64,000 nt of DNA. Source: CAIWHR01 sp963811685 (lineage in GTDB: Bacteria > Pseudomonadota > Gammaproteobacteria > Burkholderiales > Casimicrobiaceae). Of the stretch, positions 1 through 11,030 are shown piece after piece (positions within the stretch are counted from its first letter, which is position 1; each line of letters starts with the position of its first letter). The notes under the pieces were generated by a model. It had not been told where the DNA came from. It made no database searches and saw only the letters and a list, made by a program, of their open reading frames with translations. Where the stretch lies: NCBI GenBank assembly GCA_963811685.1, contig CAWESK010000017.1, positions 1 to 64,000 of the forward strand. Reading direction: 5' to 3'. Both the position numbers and the translations under genes were made by a program.

Positions 1-112
1 TGACGATGACCTACTTTCGCATGGGTAATCCACACTATCATCGGCGTGCCACCGTTTCACGGTCCTGTTCGGGATGGGAAGGCGTGGTTCCAGCGGGCTA
101 TGGTCGTCAGGC
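1..112 (-). rRNA. rrf: 5S ribosomal RNA (3' end clipped)
   Basis: Last gene of the rRNA operon and structural RNA of the large ribosomal subunit. Read on the minus strand it begins GCCTGACGACCATAGC and ends GTAGGTCATCGTCA. The first bases pair with the last to form helix I, but the closing few bases of the 3' strand fall outside the window, so the gene is cut by about 2-4 nt. Confidence 0.93.
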
Positions 113-550
113 GTTGACGGCTTGGCTTCGCGTCGTTCGCGACAGCCGCATTCGGAAGAAGTAATTGGATTGGACTGGCGCAAACACCGCAAACCGGTCA
201 GCACTCACGGTTATGGGGTCAAGCCGCACGGGCAATTAGTATCGGTTAGCTTAACGCATTACTGCGCTTCCACACCCGACCTATCAACGTGGTGGTCTGC
301 CACGACCCTTCAGGGGGATCAAGTCCCCGGGAGATCTCATCTTCAGGCACGTTTCCCGCTTAGATGCTTTCAGCGGTTATCGCTTCCGCACGTAGCTACC
401 CGGCAATGCGACTGGCGTCACAACCGGTACACCAGCGGTGCGTCCACTCCGGTCCTCTCGTACTAGGAGCAGCCCCCGTCAAATCTCCAGCGCCCACGGC
501 AGATAGGGACCAAACTGTCTCACGACGTTTTGAACCCAGCTCACGTACCA

Positions 551-583
<33 letters not shown>

Positions 584-588
584 GGCTA

Positions 589-628
<40 letters not shown>

Positions 629-657
629 ACCGCCGTCGATATGAACTCTTGGGCGGT

Positions 658-731
<74 letters not shown>

Positions 732-834
732 TGTCCTGCTTTCGCACCTGCTCGCCTTGTCAGGCTCGCAGTCAAGCTTCCTTGTGCCATTGCACTATCA
801 GTACGATGTCCGACCGTACCTAGGAAACCTTCGA

Positions 835-880
<46 letters not shown>

Positions 881-1139
881 TACCATGCACGGTCCCCGAT
901 CCAGATAATGGATCCAGGTTAGAACCGCAATGACACCAGGCTGGTATTTCAACGTTGGCTCCACGCCATCTAGCGACAGCGCTTCAAAGCCTCCCAGCTA
1001 TCCTACACAGGTCCCATCACAGTCCAATGCAAAGCTACAGTAAAGGTGCACGGGGTCTTTCCGTCTTGCCGCGGGGAGATTGCATCTTCACAAACACTTC
1101 AACTTCGCTGAGTCTCAGGAGGAGACAGTGTGGCCATCG

Positions 1140-1230
<91 letters not shown>

Positions 1231-1257
1231 AATCAAGAGCTTGCACCCCATCATTTA

Positions 1258-1292
<35 letters not shown>

Positions 1293-2029
1293 GTCGACTT
1301 TCGTCTTTGCAGAGTGCTGTGTTTTTGTTAAACAGTCGCAGCCACCATTTCTCTGCGGCCCCACTCGGCTCCACCTGTACGGTTTCACCTACCTGGGGCG
1401 CACCTTATCCCGAAGTTACGGTGCTAATTTGCCGAGTTCCTTCTCCTGAGTTCTCTCAAGCGCCTTAGAATATTCATCCTGCCCACCTGTGTCGGTTTAC
1501 GGTACGGTCAATTCGAGACTGAAGCTTAGAGGCTTTTCCTGGAAGCAGGGTATCGCGCACTTCAGGCCGGCAAGCCGGCCCTCGTCATCACGCCTCGGCT
1601 AAGACCCCCGGATTTGCCAAAGGGCCACGCCTACACGCTTCAACCGGGACGTCCAACACCCGGCCGCGCTAACCTTCTCCGTCCCCCCATCGCATCTCGA
1701 ACCGGTGCTGGAATATTAACCAGCTTCCCATCGGTTACGACTCTCGTCCTCACCTTAGGGGCCGACTCACCCTGCGCCGATGAACGTGGCGCAGGAAACC
1801 TTGGGCTTTCGGCGACAGAGCTTTTCACTCTGTTTATCGCTACTCATGTCAGCATTCGCACTTCCGATACCTCCAGCAGCCCTCTCGAGCCACCTTCAAC
1901 GGCCTACGGAACGCTCTCCTACCACCTGCACCATCCGAAGACGATGCAAATCCGCGATTTCGGTGCCTAGCTTGAGCCCCGTTACATCTTCCGCGCAGGA
2001 CGACTCGACCAGTGAGCTATTACGCTTTC

Positions 2030-2061
<32 letters not shown>

Positions 2062-2556
2062 TGGCTGTCTGAGCCTTCCCACCTCGTTTCCCACTTAGCT
2101 AGATCTTGGGGACCTTAATCGGCGGTCTGGGTTGTTTCCCTCTTGACGCCGGACGTTAGCACCCGACGTCTGTCTCCCAGGCTCGCACTCGACGGTATTC
2201 GGAGTTTGCTATGGCGCGGCAAGTCACAATGACCCCCGCAACCATTACAGTGCTCTACCCCCGTCGGTGATACCTGAGGCACTACCTAAATAGTTTTCGG
2301 AGAGAACCAGCTATTTCCGGATTTGATTAGCCTTTCACCCCTACCCACAGCTCATCCCCGTCTTTTTCAACAGACGTGGGTTCGGACCTCCAGTGAGTGT
2401 TACCCCACCTTCATCCTGGCCATGGGTAGATCATCCGGTTTCGGGTCTACGCCATGTGACTAAGTCGCCCTGTTCGGACTCGCTTTCGCTGCGCCTCCCC
2501 TATTCGGTTAAGCTCGCCACACAACGTAAGTCGCTGACCCATTATACAAAAGGTAC

Positions 2557-2638
2557 GCCGTCACCCCAGCTTGATTGGCCCTCGGAATCCTGTGCTTCCG
2601 GCTCACGCCGTCCGGGCCAATCAAGCTGGGGTGACGGC
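2557..2638. repeat. 25-bp perfect inverted repeat in the 23S insertion
   Basis: Positions 2557-2581 and 2614-2638 are perfect reverse complements with a 32-nt loop. The left arm continues into native helix 25 sequence (GCCGTCACCCC). The right arm is therefore an inverted copy of the 3' strand of helix 25, giving the 3' strand two possible partners: this copy and the native 5' strand near 2820-2834. In RNA the stem is long enough to be an RNase III substrate. Confidence 0.92.
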
Positions 2639-2834
2639 TACGCTCGCTCGCGCTCGCGTACGCCGTTCCAACGATTGACCTGCAGGATCCATTTCAATCT
2701 TGATGGTCTTTTGCCGCGCTCACTTTCGTTCGCGCGTCAAAGAACTCCGGTCGATGATCTGCTTCATCTTGGGGTCTTTTGCCGCGCTCACTATCGTTCG
2801 CGCGTCAAAGAACCACGAAGACCAATTAAGCTAG
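2568..2834 (-). other. Insertion in 23S helix 25 (intervening-sequence-like)
   Basis: About 260 nt replaces the short tip normally found in helix 25 of betaproteobacterial 23S rRNA. The boundaries are approximate. The outer strands can pair: CCCTAGCTTAATTGG (RNA 5' side, near 2820-2834) against CCAATCAAGCTGGGG (RNA 3' side, near 2565-2580), 13 of 15 positions. Inside are a perfect 25-bp inverted repeat and two 41-nt direct repeats. No open reading frame or intron-like catalytic core is evident. Helix 25 is a known site for intervening sequences that RNase III removes, leaving fragmented 23S rRNA; that this one is removed is inference. Confidence 0.82.
2705..2813. repeat. Two 41-nt direct repeats in the 23S insertion
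   Basis: Copies at 2705-2745 and 2773-2813 differ at one base (T versus A) and recur at a 68-bp period. Each copy is itself an imperfect hairpin, with TTTG-CGCGC on one side and GCGCG-CAAA on the other. The insertion therefore appears to have grown by duplication of a small stem-loop. Confidence 0.9.
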
Positions 2835-3514
2835 GGCTCCGACTGTTTGTATGCATGCGGTTTCAGGATCTATTTCACTCCCCTCCCGGGGTTCTTTTCG
2901 CCTTTCCCTCACGGTACTGGTTCACTATCGGTCGATTACGAGTATTTAGCCTTGGAGGATGGTCCCCCCATCTTCAGACAGGATTTCACGTGTCCCGCCC
3001 TACTTGTCTCGCGCCTGGTTCCACATTCGTCTCTTCGGTTACGGGGCTCTCACCCACTACGGCCGCCCTTTCCAGAGCGTTCTCCTGGGACAAATGCTAA
3101 ATCGCGACGGCTGCTCCCATTTCGCTCGCCACTACTCTGGGAATCTCGGTTGATTTCTGTTCCTCCGGCTACTGAGATGTTTCAGTTCACCGGGTTCGCT
3201 CTACCCTGCCTATGAATTCAGCAGGGAGTGACCCTTGCGGGCCGGGTTTCCCCATTCGGATATCTGCGGATCATTGCTCGTTTGCCAGCTCCCCGCAGCT
3301 TTTCGCAGGCTGCCACGTCCTTCATCGCCTGTAATCGCCAAGGCATCCACCACATGCACTTAGTCGCTTGACCCCATAACGCTGAGCGCTGACACGCTCT
3401 TCATCACGGGAGTTTGCGCTACCCGTTCCCTCCGAACTCATAGGAGAAAACGGGCTCGATACAATCCAACCCAACACACGACAAACTTCGTCGTGTGCGT
3501 TTACTTCTTCCGTA

Positions 3515-3526
3515 TTGTTAAAGAAC
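3515..3526 (-). promoter_or_regulatory. boxA antitermination element before 23S
   Basis: On the minus strand the spacer reads GTTCTTTAACAA, matching the boxA core that loads Nus factors on rRNA transcripts. The same motif occurs before 16S. Confidence 0.75.
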
Positions 3527-3624
3527 AACCGATAACTACTGGTTCAGGAAACCAGAACTAAACCTCGGGGCTTAGTTATGGTCTCTTGCATGGCATCTTG
3601 CATGGATCTTGCATGCCGGCGGGA

Positions 3625-3700
3625 TGGTGGAGCTGATCGGGATCGAACCGACGACCCCCTGCTTGCAAAGCAGGTGCTCTCCCAGCTGAGCTACAGCCCC
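3625..3700 (-). tRNA. tRNA-Ala (anticodon TGC)
   Basis: 76 nt including encoded CCA. It begins GGGGCTGTAGCTCAGC, has anticodon TGC within CTTTGCAAG, a T-arm GGTTCGATCC, and ends CTCCACCA. It lies in the 16S-23S spacer after tRNA-Ile, the usual bacterial arrangement. Confidence 0.98.
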
Positions 3701-3764
3701 TTCCTCTGCCGATAAGCTGCTTCTCGCCAGGCGCCGCGCTCGGCATCTCAATCCCGCGTCATCC

Positions 3765-3841
3765 TGGTGGGTCTGGATGGATTCGAACCATCGACCCCCG
3801 CCTTATCAAGACGGTGCTCTAACCAACTGAGCTACAGGCCC
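3765..3841 (-). tRNA. tRNA-Ile (anticodon GAT)
   Basis: 77 nt including encoded CCA. It begins GGGCCTGTAGCTCAGTTGG, has anticodon GAT within CTTGATAAG, T-arm GGTTCGAATCC, and ends ACCCACCA. It is first in the spacer after 16S and is co-transcribed with the rRNAs. Confidence 0.98.
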
Positions 3842-3915
3842 GTGTCTGATGGGGCGAACTCCGCCCGTCCCGGCAACAACCGATAAGAGTGGACGCTGAA
3901 ATTACAGACTTCCGA

Positions 3916-5450
<1,535 letters not shown>

Positions 5451-5669
5451 GATCTTTTACAAGCAACTCAATCGACGTTGGCCCCATCCCCCTCCTCGGT
5501 TTGCACCAGGAAGAGGGACAAGACGTTGCGCTCTCACCCCTTGCAGAATGAAAGCGACTTTTCGTCGCATGAGCACCTTACGTTTCCTTCATCCCCGGCG
5601 AAAACCGGCTTGCGCCAATCCCCGTCGGGGCGTCTGGTCACTCCAGCGCCCACACTTATCGGTTGTGAA

Positions 5670-5681
5670 TTGTTAAAGAAC
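5670..5681 (-). promoter_or_regulatory. boxA antitermination element in the 16S leader
   Basis: Minus-strand GTTCTTTAACAA lies about 220 nt upstream of 16S within the transcribed leader, as expected for Nus-dependent rRNA antitermination. The copy at 3515-3526 is identical over 12 bases. Confidence 0.78.
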
Positions 5682-5749
5682 TGGCCGCTTCCGAGAACGC
5701 CCGCCGGAGGTTGCTTTTGGGGCGCCGAAAACAGCAGCAAAGAGGCGCG

Positions 5750-5777
5750 ATTATACAACATTTTCGGGCCCGGTCAA
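5750..5777 (-). promoter_or_regulatory. rRNA operon promoter
   Basis: Minus-strand -35 TTGACC (5772-5777) and a perfect -10 TATAAT (5750-5755) are separated by 16 bp and followed by a GC-rich GCGCC stretch typical of stringently controlled rRNA promoters. Transcription would start near 5743 and run through 16S. No second promoter as good as this one is seen in the leader. Confidence 0.85.
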
Positions 5778-5834
5778 CAGCGATTCCTGAGCCGGGAGGG
5801 GACTCCTGGCGCCCGCCCCGCGTTCGGCGCTGCC

Positions 5835-6127
5835 CCGCTCGTGTGAATCGGTGTATTGTGCCGTCGGCCTCATGCGGCGACTCGCATTTGCTCGCTGCCC
5901 CGGCCTTCGGCGGGGGCCCAAGCGCTGCTCGCGCTCGCCTCCGCACCGCTCGTGTGAATCGGTGTATTGTGCCGTCGGCCTCATGCGGCGACTCGCATTT
6001 GCTCGCTCCCCCTGGCCTTCGGCGGGGGCCTAAGGCTCGCTGCTCGCGCTCGGCCTCCGCACCGCTCGTGTGAATCGGTGTATTGTGCCGTCGGCCTCAT
6101 GCGGCGACTCGCATTGCTGCTCGCTCC
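5835..6127. repeat. Tandem 111-116 bp repeats (three copies)
   Basis: Copies start at 5835, 5946 and 6062; the third is partial and ends near 6127. The unit opens CCGCTCGTGTGAATCGGTGT, contains GTCGGCCTCATGCGGCGAC, which can fold as a small hairpin, and then a GC-rich tail with TGGCCTTCGGCGGGGGCC in copy two. Spacing differs by a few bases in the tail. The copies fill the gap between the rRNA promoter and the first glycan gene. A diverged relative lies at 53535-53640. Reading frames across them are not credible genes. Confidence 0.9.
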
Positions 6128-6197
6128 CCGCTGCATGCCGCGGGCATGCAGGTTCCGGGGCGTGTACCCCGGCTCGCGGCTCGCGCCGCTGTCCAGG

Positions 6198-7229
6198 ATG
6201 GCTCCGCCCGTGCCCCGCTCCGTTCTCATCGTCAAACTGGCCGCGATCGGCGACGTCGTGATGGCGCTCCCGATGGTCACGGCGCTGCGCGAGCAGGACC
6301 GCGCGACTCGGATCACCTGGCTTTGCGGCCGCACGGCGGCGCCGCTGGTCGAGTGCGTCGACGGCATCGACGAGTGCGTCGTGGTCGACGATGCGGCCGT
6401 GCTCGCGGGAAACCGTGCCGAAAAGGCGCAGGCGGTGATGTCGGGCTGGTCGGCATTGCGCGGGCGCCGGTTCGACCTCGTCATCACCGCGCATTCGGAT
6501 CCGCGCTATCGGGTGCTCGCCGCACGGGTGCGCGCCGCCGAACGACGCTGGCTCGGCCAGCGTGATGGGCGGCCGCGGCTCGTGCCCGGGCGGTATTTCG
6601 GCGACGAGTACGTGCGTCTCGTCACCGGGGTCGACGACGGCACCGCGGTCTCGTTTGCGCCGCCGCCGGTGCGGGCGGAGCTCGATGCCACCGTCGCACA
6701 GAAGATCGCGTCGCTCCGGGGACGGCGCCTGATCGCGCTGGCACCGGGCGGCGCCCGCAATCCTGCGCGCGACAATCCGCTGCGCCGCTGGCCGCTGTCG
6801 AACTACGCTGAACTCGCGCGCCGGCTGACGAGCGACGGCGACAGCGTGCTGCTCACCGGCGGCGACGGCGACGAATGGGTGCGCCCGGCATTCGCGGGAA
6901 TCGACGTGACGGACTTCATCGGCATCACGACGCTGCCGGGGCTCGCGGCGCTGTACGCCCGCTGCGCCGCGCTCGTCACCCACGATTCGGGACCGCTCCA
7001 TGTCGCGCGGCTCGTGGACGCGCGCGTCGTCGCGCTCTTCGGCCCCACGGCGCCATCGACGATCCTGCGCGAATCGCGGCGCGCAATCGCGCTGTGGCCC
7101 GGCGTCGCGCTGCCGTGCGCGCCGTGCTACGACGGCCGCGACTTCGCCGCGTGCGCGTCCAACCGCTGCCTGCAGATCCTCACGCCTGACGCGGTCGCGG
7201 CAGGCGTCAATGCGCTTCTCGCGCGCTAG
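6198..7229 (+). CDS. GT9 family glycosyltransferase (heptosyltransferase-like)
   Basis: Predicted cytoplasmic ADP-heptose:LPS heptosyltransferase-type enzyme of 343 aa, normal for the family. The N-terminus SVLIVKLAAIGDVVMALPMV is the classic GT9 opening. A C-terminal acceptor/donor motif HDSGPLHVARLVDARVVALF lies near residues 263-282, followed by FGPTAPS. I chose ATG 6198 because the upstream frame runs through the tandem repeats and the family similarity starts here. The frame is intact, unlike its neighbours. It opens the glycan cluster, with the next gene 10 nt downstream. The exact sugar is not determinable. Confidence 0.88.
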   Translation: MAPPVPRSVLIVKLAAIGDVVMALPMVTALREQDRATRITWLCGRTAAPLVECVDGIDECVVVDDAAVLAGNRAEKAQAVMSGWSALRGRRFDLVITAHSDPRYRVLAARVRAAERRWLGQRDGRPRLVPGRYFGDEYVRLVTGVDDGTAVSFAPPPVRAELDATVAQKIASLRGRRLIALAPGGARNPARDNPLRRWPLSNYAELARRLTSDGDSVLLTGGDGDEWVRPAFAGIDVTDFIGITTLPGLAALYARCAALVTHDSGPLHVARLVDARVVALFGPTAPSTILRESRRAIALWPGVALPCAPCYDGRDFAACASNRCLQILTPDAVAAGVNALLAR

Positions 7230-7239
7230 AGCGCGGCAG

Positions 7240-8396
7240 ATGCGCGTCGCCCTCGTTCACGACTGGCTCGACAGCTGGGGCGGCGGGGAAAGCGTGCTCG
7301 CGGAATTGTTGCGCGCGTTTCCCTCGGCCGACGTCCATACGCTCGTCGATTTCCTGCGATCCCGATGACCGCGCGCGTCTTGGCAACGTCCGCATCGCGA
7401 CGTCGCCGCTGCAGCACCTTCCCGGCGCCCGGCGCTGGTTTCGCTATGCGGCCGCGCTGCGTCCGCAGCTCATCGAGCGCCTCGACCTCTCCGGTTACGA
7501 CGTCGTGATCTCCGACTCCCACGCCGTCGCCAAGGGCGCCCGCGTGCACGCGGGGCAAGTCCACGTCTGCTATTGCCACACGCCCGCGCGCTTCGCGTGG
7601 ACGATGAGCTCGACCTATGCCGAGCGGGCGGCGGCGGGGACCTCCTGGCGACGACCGCTGGTGGCCCGGGCGCTCGAGCGCTTCCGCCGCTGGGATCGCG
7701 CGGCCAGCGTGCGCGTGGACCGCTTCGTCGCCAACTCGCGCTACATCGCTGCCGCAATCACGCGCTGCTACGGCCGCGACTCCGTGGTCGTCTACCCACC
7801 GGTCGACGTCGCGCGCTTCGCGCTGGCTGCGGATGCGCGAGCCGAAGCGCCGCGCAGCGACTACGTCACCGTATCGCGGCTCGTTCCGTACAAGCGGGTC
7901 GACGTGCTGGTCGAGGCTTTTCGCGCGCTGCCGGAATGCCGGCTCGATCGTCGTCGGCGACGGCCCCGACCGCGCGCCGTCTCGAAGCGCTGGCCGTGCC
8001 CAATGTCGTGTTCGCCGGGCGTGCAGGACGATGCCGAAACCGCGCGCCGCGTCGCCGCCGCCCGCGCATTCCTGTTCGCTGCCGAGGAAGATTTCGGCAT
8101 TGCGCCCGTCGAGGCGCAGGCCGCCGGGACGCCGGTGATCGCCTACGGGCGCGGCGGCGTGCCGGAATCCATACGCGGGCAGGACGATGACCTTCCCACC
8201 GGATGCTTTTTCGACGAGCAGACGCCACAGGCCGTCATCGACGCCGTCCGCGCTTTCGAGTCCGGTGCCGTGCGGATTTCCGCCGCTGCGTGCCGCGAGA
8301 ATGCGTTACGTTTCGCGCCGGCGCGCTTCCGCGACGAAATGACGCGCATCGTCGACGGCGCGGTGGCCGCGCACGCGCGCGCGCTGCGCCGCCTGA
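7240..8396 (+). CDS. GT4 family glycosyltransferase (frameshifted)
   Basis: Predicted glycosyltransferase with two Rossmann domains (GT-B). The start MRVALVHDWLDSWGGGESVL is the typical N-lobe. The C-lobe has VSRLVPYKRVDVLVEAF, then EEDFGIAPVEAQAAGTPVIA, the GT4 E-x7-E nucleotide-sugar motif. The gene is broken near 7360, 7936 and 8022; between the last two breaks the correct frame reads SIVVGDGPDR. The expected stop is TGA at 8394-8396, reached only after another indel in a GCGCGC run. About 385 aa if repaired. It lies 10 nt after the GT9 gene and 2 nt before the WcaJ-like gene, suggesting one operon. Confidence 0.8.
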
Positions 8397-8398
8397 CG

Positions 8399-9803
8399 AT
8401 GCGCCGCAACCTGCTCAAGGAGAACTCGACGCTGCTCGAGGCCGCGCTTCGCAGTTCGCCGACCCGCTGTTCGCGATCGCCGCCGGCGCCTCGCCTACCG
8501 CTGCGTACTTCGACACGCTGGGACCTCGAAGGCGCGCTACGTGACGGCGCTCCTCGCCGTCGCGCTGGTCTCGCGTTTGCCGTGTTCCCGTCGTTCAAGC
8601 TCTACCAGTCGCAGCGCGGCATCAGCTTCGCCGAGGAGGTGCGCGGCGCTGTTGGTCGCGTGGCTCGCGATCGCCGTCACGGCGGCGTGTTCCTGTTCCT
8701 GACCAAGACCGGTCCGGAATTCTCGCGCGACTGGGCGCTCATCTGGATGGCGAGCGGCTTTCTCGCGCACGCGCTCTCGCGCGCCGCGATGCGGGTCGCG
8801 CTCCGCGCGATGCGGCGTCGGGGGCGCAACCTCCGCCATGTCGTCATCGTCGGCGCGGGCGCGCATGGCCGCGAGATCGCGCGGCGGCTGCAAGGCCGCG
8901 CCGTGGAGCGGGCTCAACGTGCGCGGGTTCTACGACGACGATGCGCGTCTCGCCGGGGGCAACGTGGATGGCATTCCGATCCTCGGCAACATCGACCGCA
9001 TCGCCGACGATCTCGAGCAAGAGGACCCGGCCGACCAGGTGTGGATCGCGCTGCCGCTGCGGGCGGAGGCCCGCATCCGCGAAGTCCTGATCGCGATGCG
9101 CCAGACGACGAGCGTCGTGCGCTTCGTGCCCGACATCCACAGCTTTCATCTGCTGCACCACTCCGTTTCCGAGGTCGCGGGGCTGCCGCTGCTGACGCTC
9201 ACCGATTCGCCGCACACCGGCATCGACTCCACGCTGAAGGCGCTCGAGGATTTCGTGCTGGCGTCGCTCCTCCTCCTCGCCGGCATTCCGTTCTGGATCG
9301 CGATCGCGATCGGCGTCAAGGTCTCGTCGCCGGGACCCGTCTTCTATCGCCAGGAGCGGGTCACCTGGAACGGCCAGAAGTTTGCGATGTTCAAGTTCCG
9401 CTCGATGCCGGAGGACGTCGAATCGGGGTCGGGACCCGTGTGGTCGCGCCAGGGCGAGGAGCGCGCGACGCGCTTCGGCTCCTTCCTGCGCCGCTACAGC
9501 CTCGACGAGCTGCCGCAGCTGCTCAACGTGCTGAAGGGCGACATGTCGCTCGTCGGCCCGCGCCCGGAGCGGCCCGAGTTCGTGCGCGAATTCCGCCAAC
9601 GCATTCCCGGCTACATGCAGAAGCACCTCGTGAAGGCCGGCATCACGGGCTGGGCCCAGGTCAACGACCTGCGCGGCGACAGCGATCTCGAGCAGCGGAT
9701 ACAATACGACCTGTATTACATCGACAACTGGTCGCTCTGGTTCGACATGCGGATCCTCGCGCTCACGCTTTGGCACATCCTGACGAGCCGCAACGCGCAT
9801 TAG
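8399..9803 (+). CDS. wcaJ: Undecaprenyl-phosphate sugar-1-phosphate transferase (WcaJ-like, frameshifted)
   Basis: Predicted polyprenyl-phosphate glucose/galactose phosphotransferase that starts glycan assembly on the lipid carrier at the inner membrane. The N-terminal half is interrupted several times (near 8452, 8500, 8575, 8650, 8685 and 8892) but recovers membrane segments and a Rossmann-like CoA-binding segment HVVIVGAGAHGREIARRL. The C-terminal catalytic part is intact from about 8900: a membrane helix, then the signature KFRSMPEDVE, SLDELPQLLNVLKGDMSLVG, PRPERPEF and the ending GWAQVNDLRGD. About 468 aa if repaired, normal for the family. The symbol reflects family, not proven sugar specificity. 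Confidence 0.85.
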
Positions 9804-11030
9804 CCACGGCACCCGCGGCGCCGCCGCCGGCGGCCGGCGAGCTCGCCGCTCACCCGCAACCTGATTCGCGCCGCGCGATCGGCGCGGTCTTCGCCTGCTT
9901 CGCCGCGGCGCTCGTGGCGCTGCTCGCGGGTTACCTGTATCTCACCATACCGGGCGCGTGGTTCAGTTCGGCAGCGCCGAAGGTCTACGACGCCAAGGCG
10001 CTCGCGGTCGCCGTGGGAAACGGCGTGATCGACGACGATGCGCTTGCCGTCGCGCCTGCCGACGCGTCGGGCACGATCATCATCACGGTCACCGTCGCCC
10101 TGTCGGCGGGCGATTACCGCGGCGTCGCCTGGCACGTCTCCGGGCTTCCGACGGGCACCGAGGCGCGCCTCCTGTGGCGGAGCGAGTTCAAGCCGGGCCG
10201 CACGTTCACGCTGGCGATCCCGCTGGAAGCAGACCGCCTCGCGCCGGTCGTCGCCGCGCGCGACCCGAACTGGATCGGCCCTCTGAACGGCATCGCGCTT
10301 GCGCTGCGTTTGCCCGCTGCCGAGACGGTGCGCGTTTCGGGCGTCACGCTGGATCCGCTCACGATCCGCTCGCAGCTCGCGGGGCGGTTTCGCGACTGGA
10401 CAACCTTCGAAGCGTGGAGCGGAGCTTCGATCAACACGGTGGTCGGCGGCGCCGACCTGCAGGAGCTCCCGCTGCCGGTGCTCCTCGGGCTCGCCGCGAT
10501 ACTCGCGGTCGCGGCGACGGTCGCGCTCGCCCGCTGGCGCCCCAGCTGGATCGGCGCCGGCCTGCCGCTCGCGCTTGCCGTGATGTTCGTCGCGGCGTGG
10601 CTCGTGCTCGACGCGCGCTGGCAATGGAATCTCGCGCGCCAGGTCGTCGTCACCGGGCGCACCTACGCGGGCCTCGACTGGCGGGAAAAGCACGTCGCGG
10701 CGGAGGACGGACCGCTGTTCGAATTCATCGAAAAGGTGCTCCCCAAGCTGCCACCCGCGGGAGGCGCGCGTGTTCATGTTCGCCGACGCGCACTATTTCC
10801 GCGGCCGCGGCGCCTATCATCTCTATCCGCACAACGTGTTCTTCGATCCCTGGACCAACAACCTTCCGTCCTCGGCTGCCTTGCACTCGGGCGACTATGT
10901 CGTCGTGTACCAGCGGCGCGGCGTCCAGTTCGACGCGGCGCTCGGGATGCTGCGCTGGGAAGGCAGCGCACCCGTCGCGGCGGAGGCGCTCGTCGTCGAG
11001 CCCGGTGCCGCGCTTTTCCGGATTCGGTGA
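9804..11030 (+). CDS. Unrecognised membrane protein in the glycan cluster (frameshifted)
   Basis: I do not recognise this protein. It has an N-terminal membrane helix (ALVALLAGYLYLTIPGAWF), an extracytoplasmic domain of about 140 residues, and two further helices (LLGLAAILAVAATVALARW and LPLALAVMFVAAWLVLDAR). A soluble C-terminal part follows a frameshift near 10757 and resumes as VFMFADAHYFRGRGAYHLYP. No ATG, GTG or TTG occurs in frame near the presumed N-terminus, so the start is uncertain. The stop abuts the next ATG (TGAATG), implying coupling to the following membrane glycosyltransferase-like gene. Confidence 0.6.

Noticed and set aside
2393..3100. A 235-residue frame over the 23S insertion
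   Set aside because: It runs across conserved rRNA and both repeats, without a start signal; the insertion itself has no continuing frame that looks like a homing endonuclease or other protein.
5967..6197. An N-terminal extension of the GT9 protein over the tandem repeats
   Set aside because: The extension is repetitive and arginine-rich, and GT9 similarity starts at the ATG at 6198.
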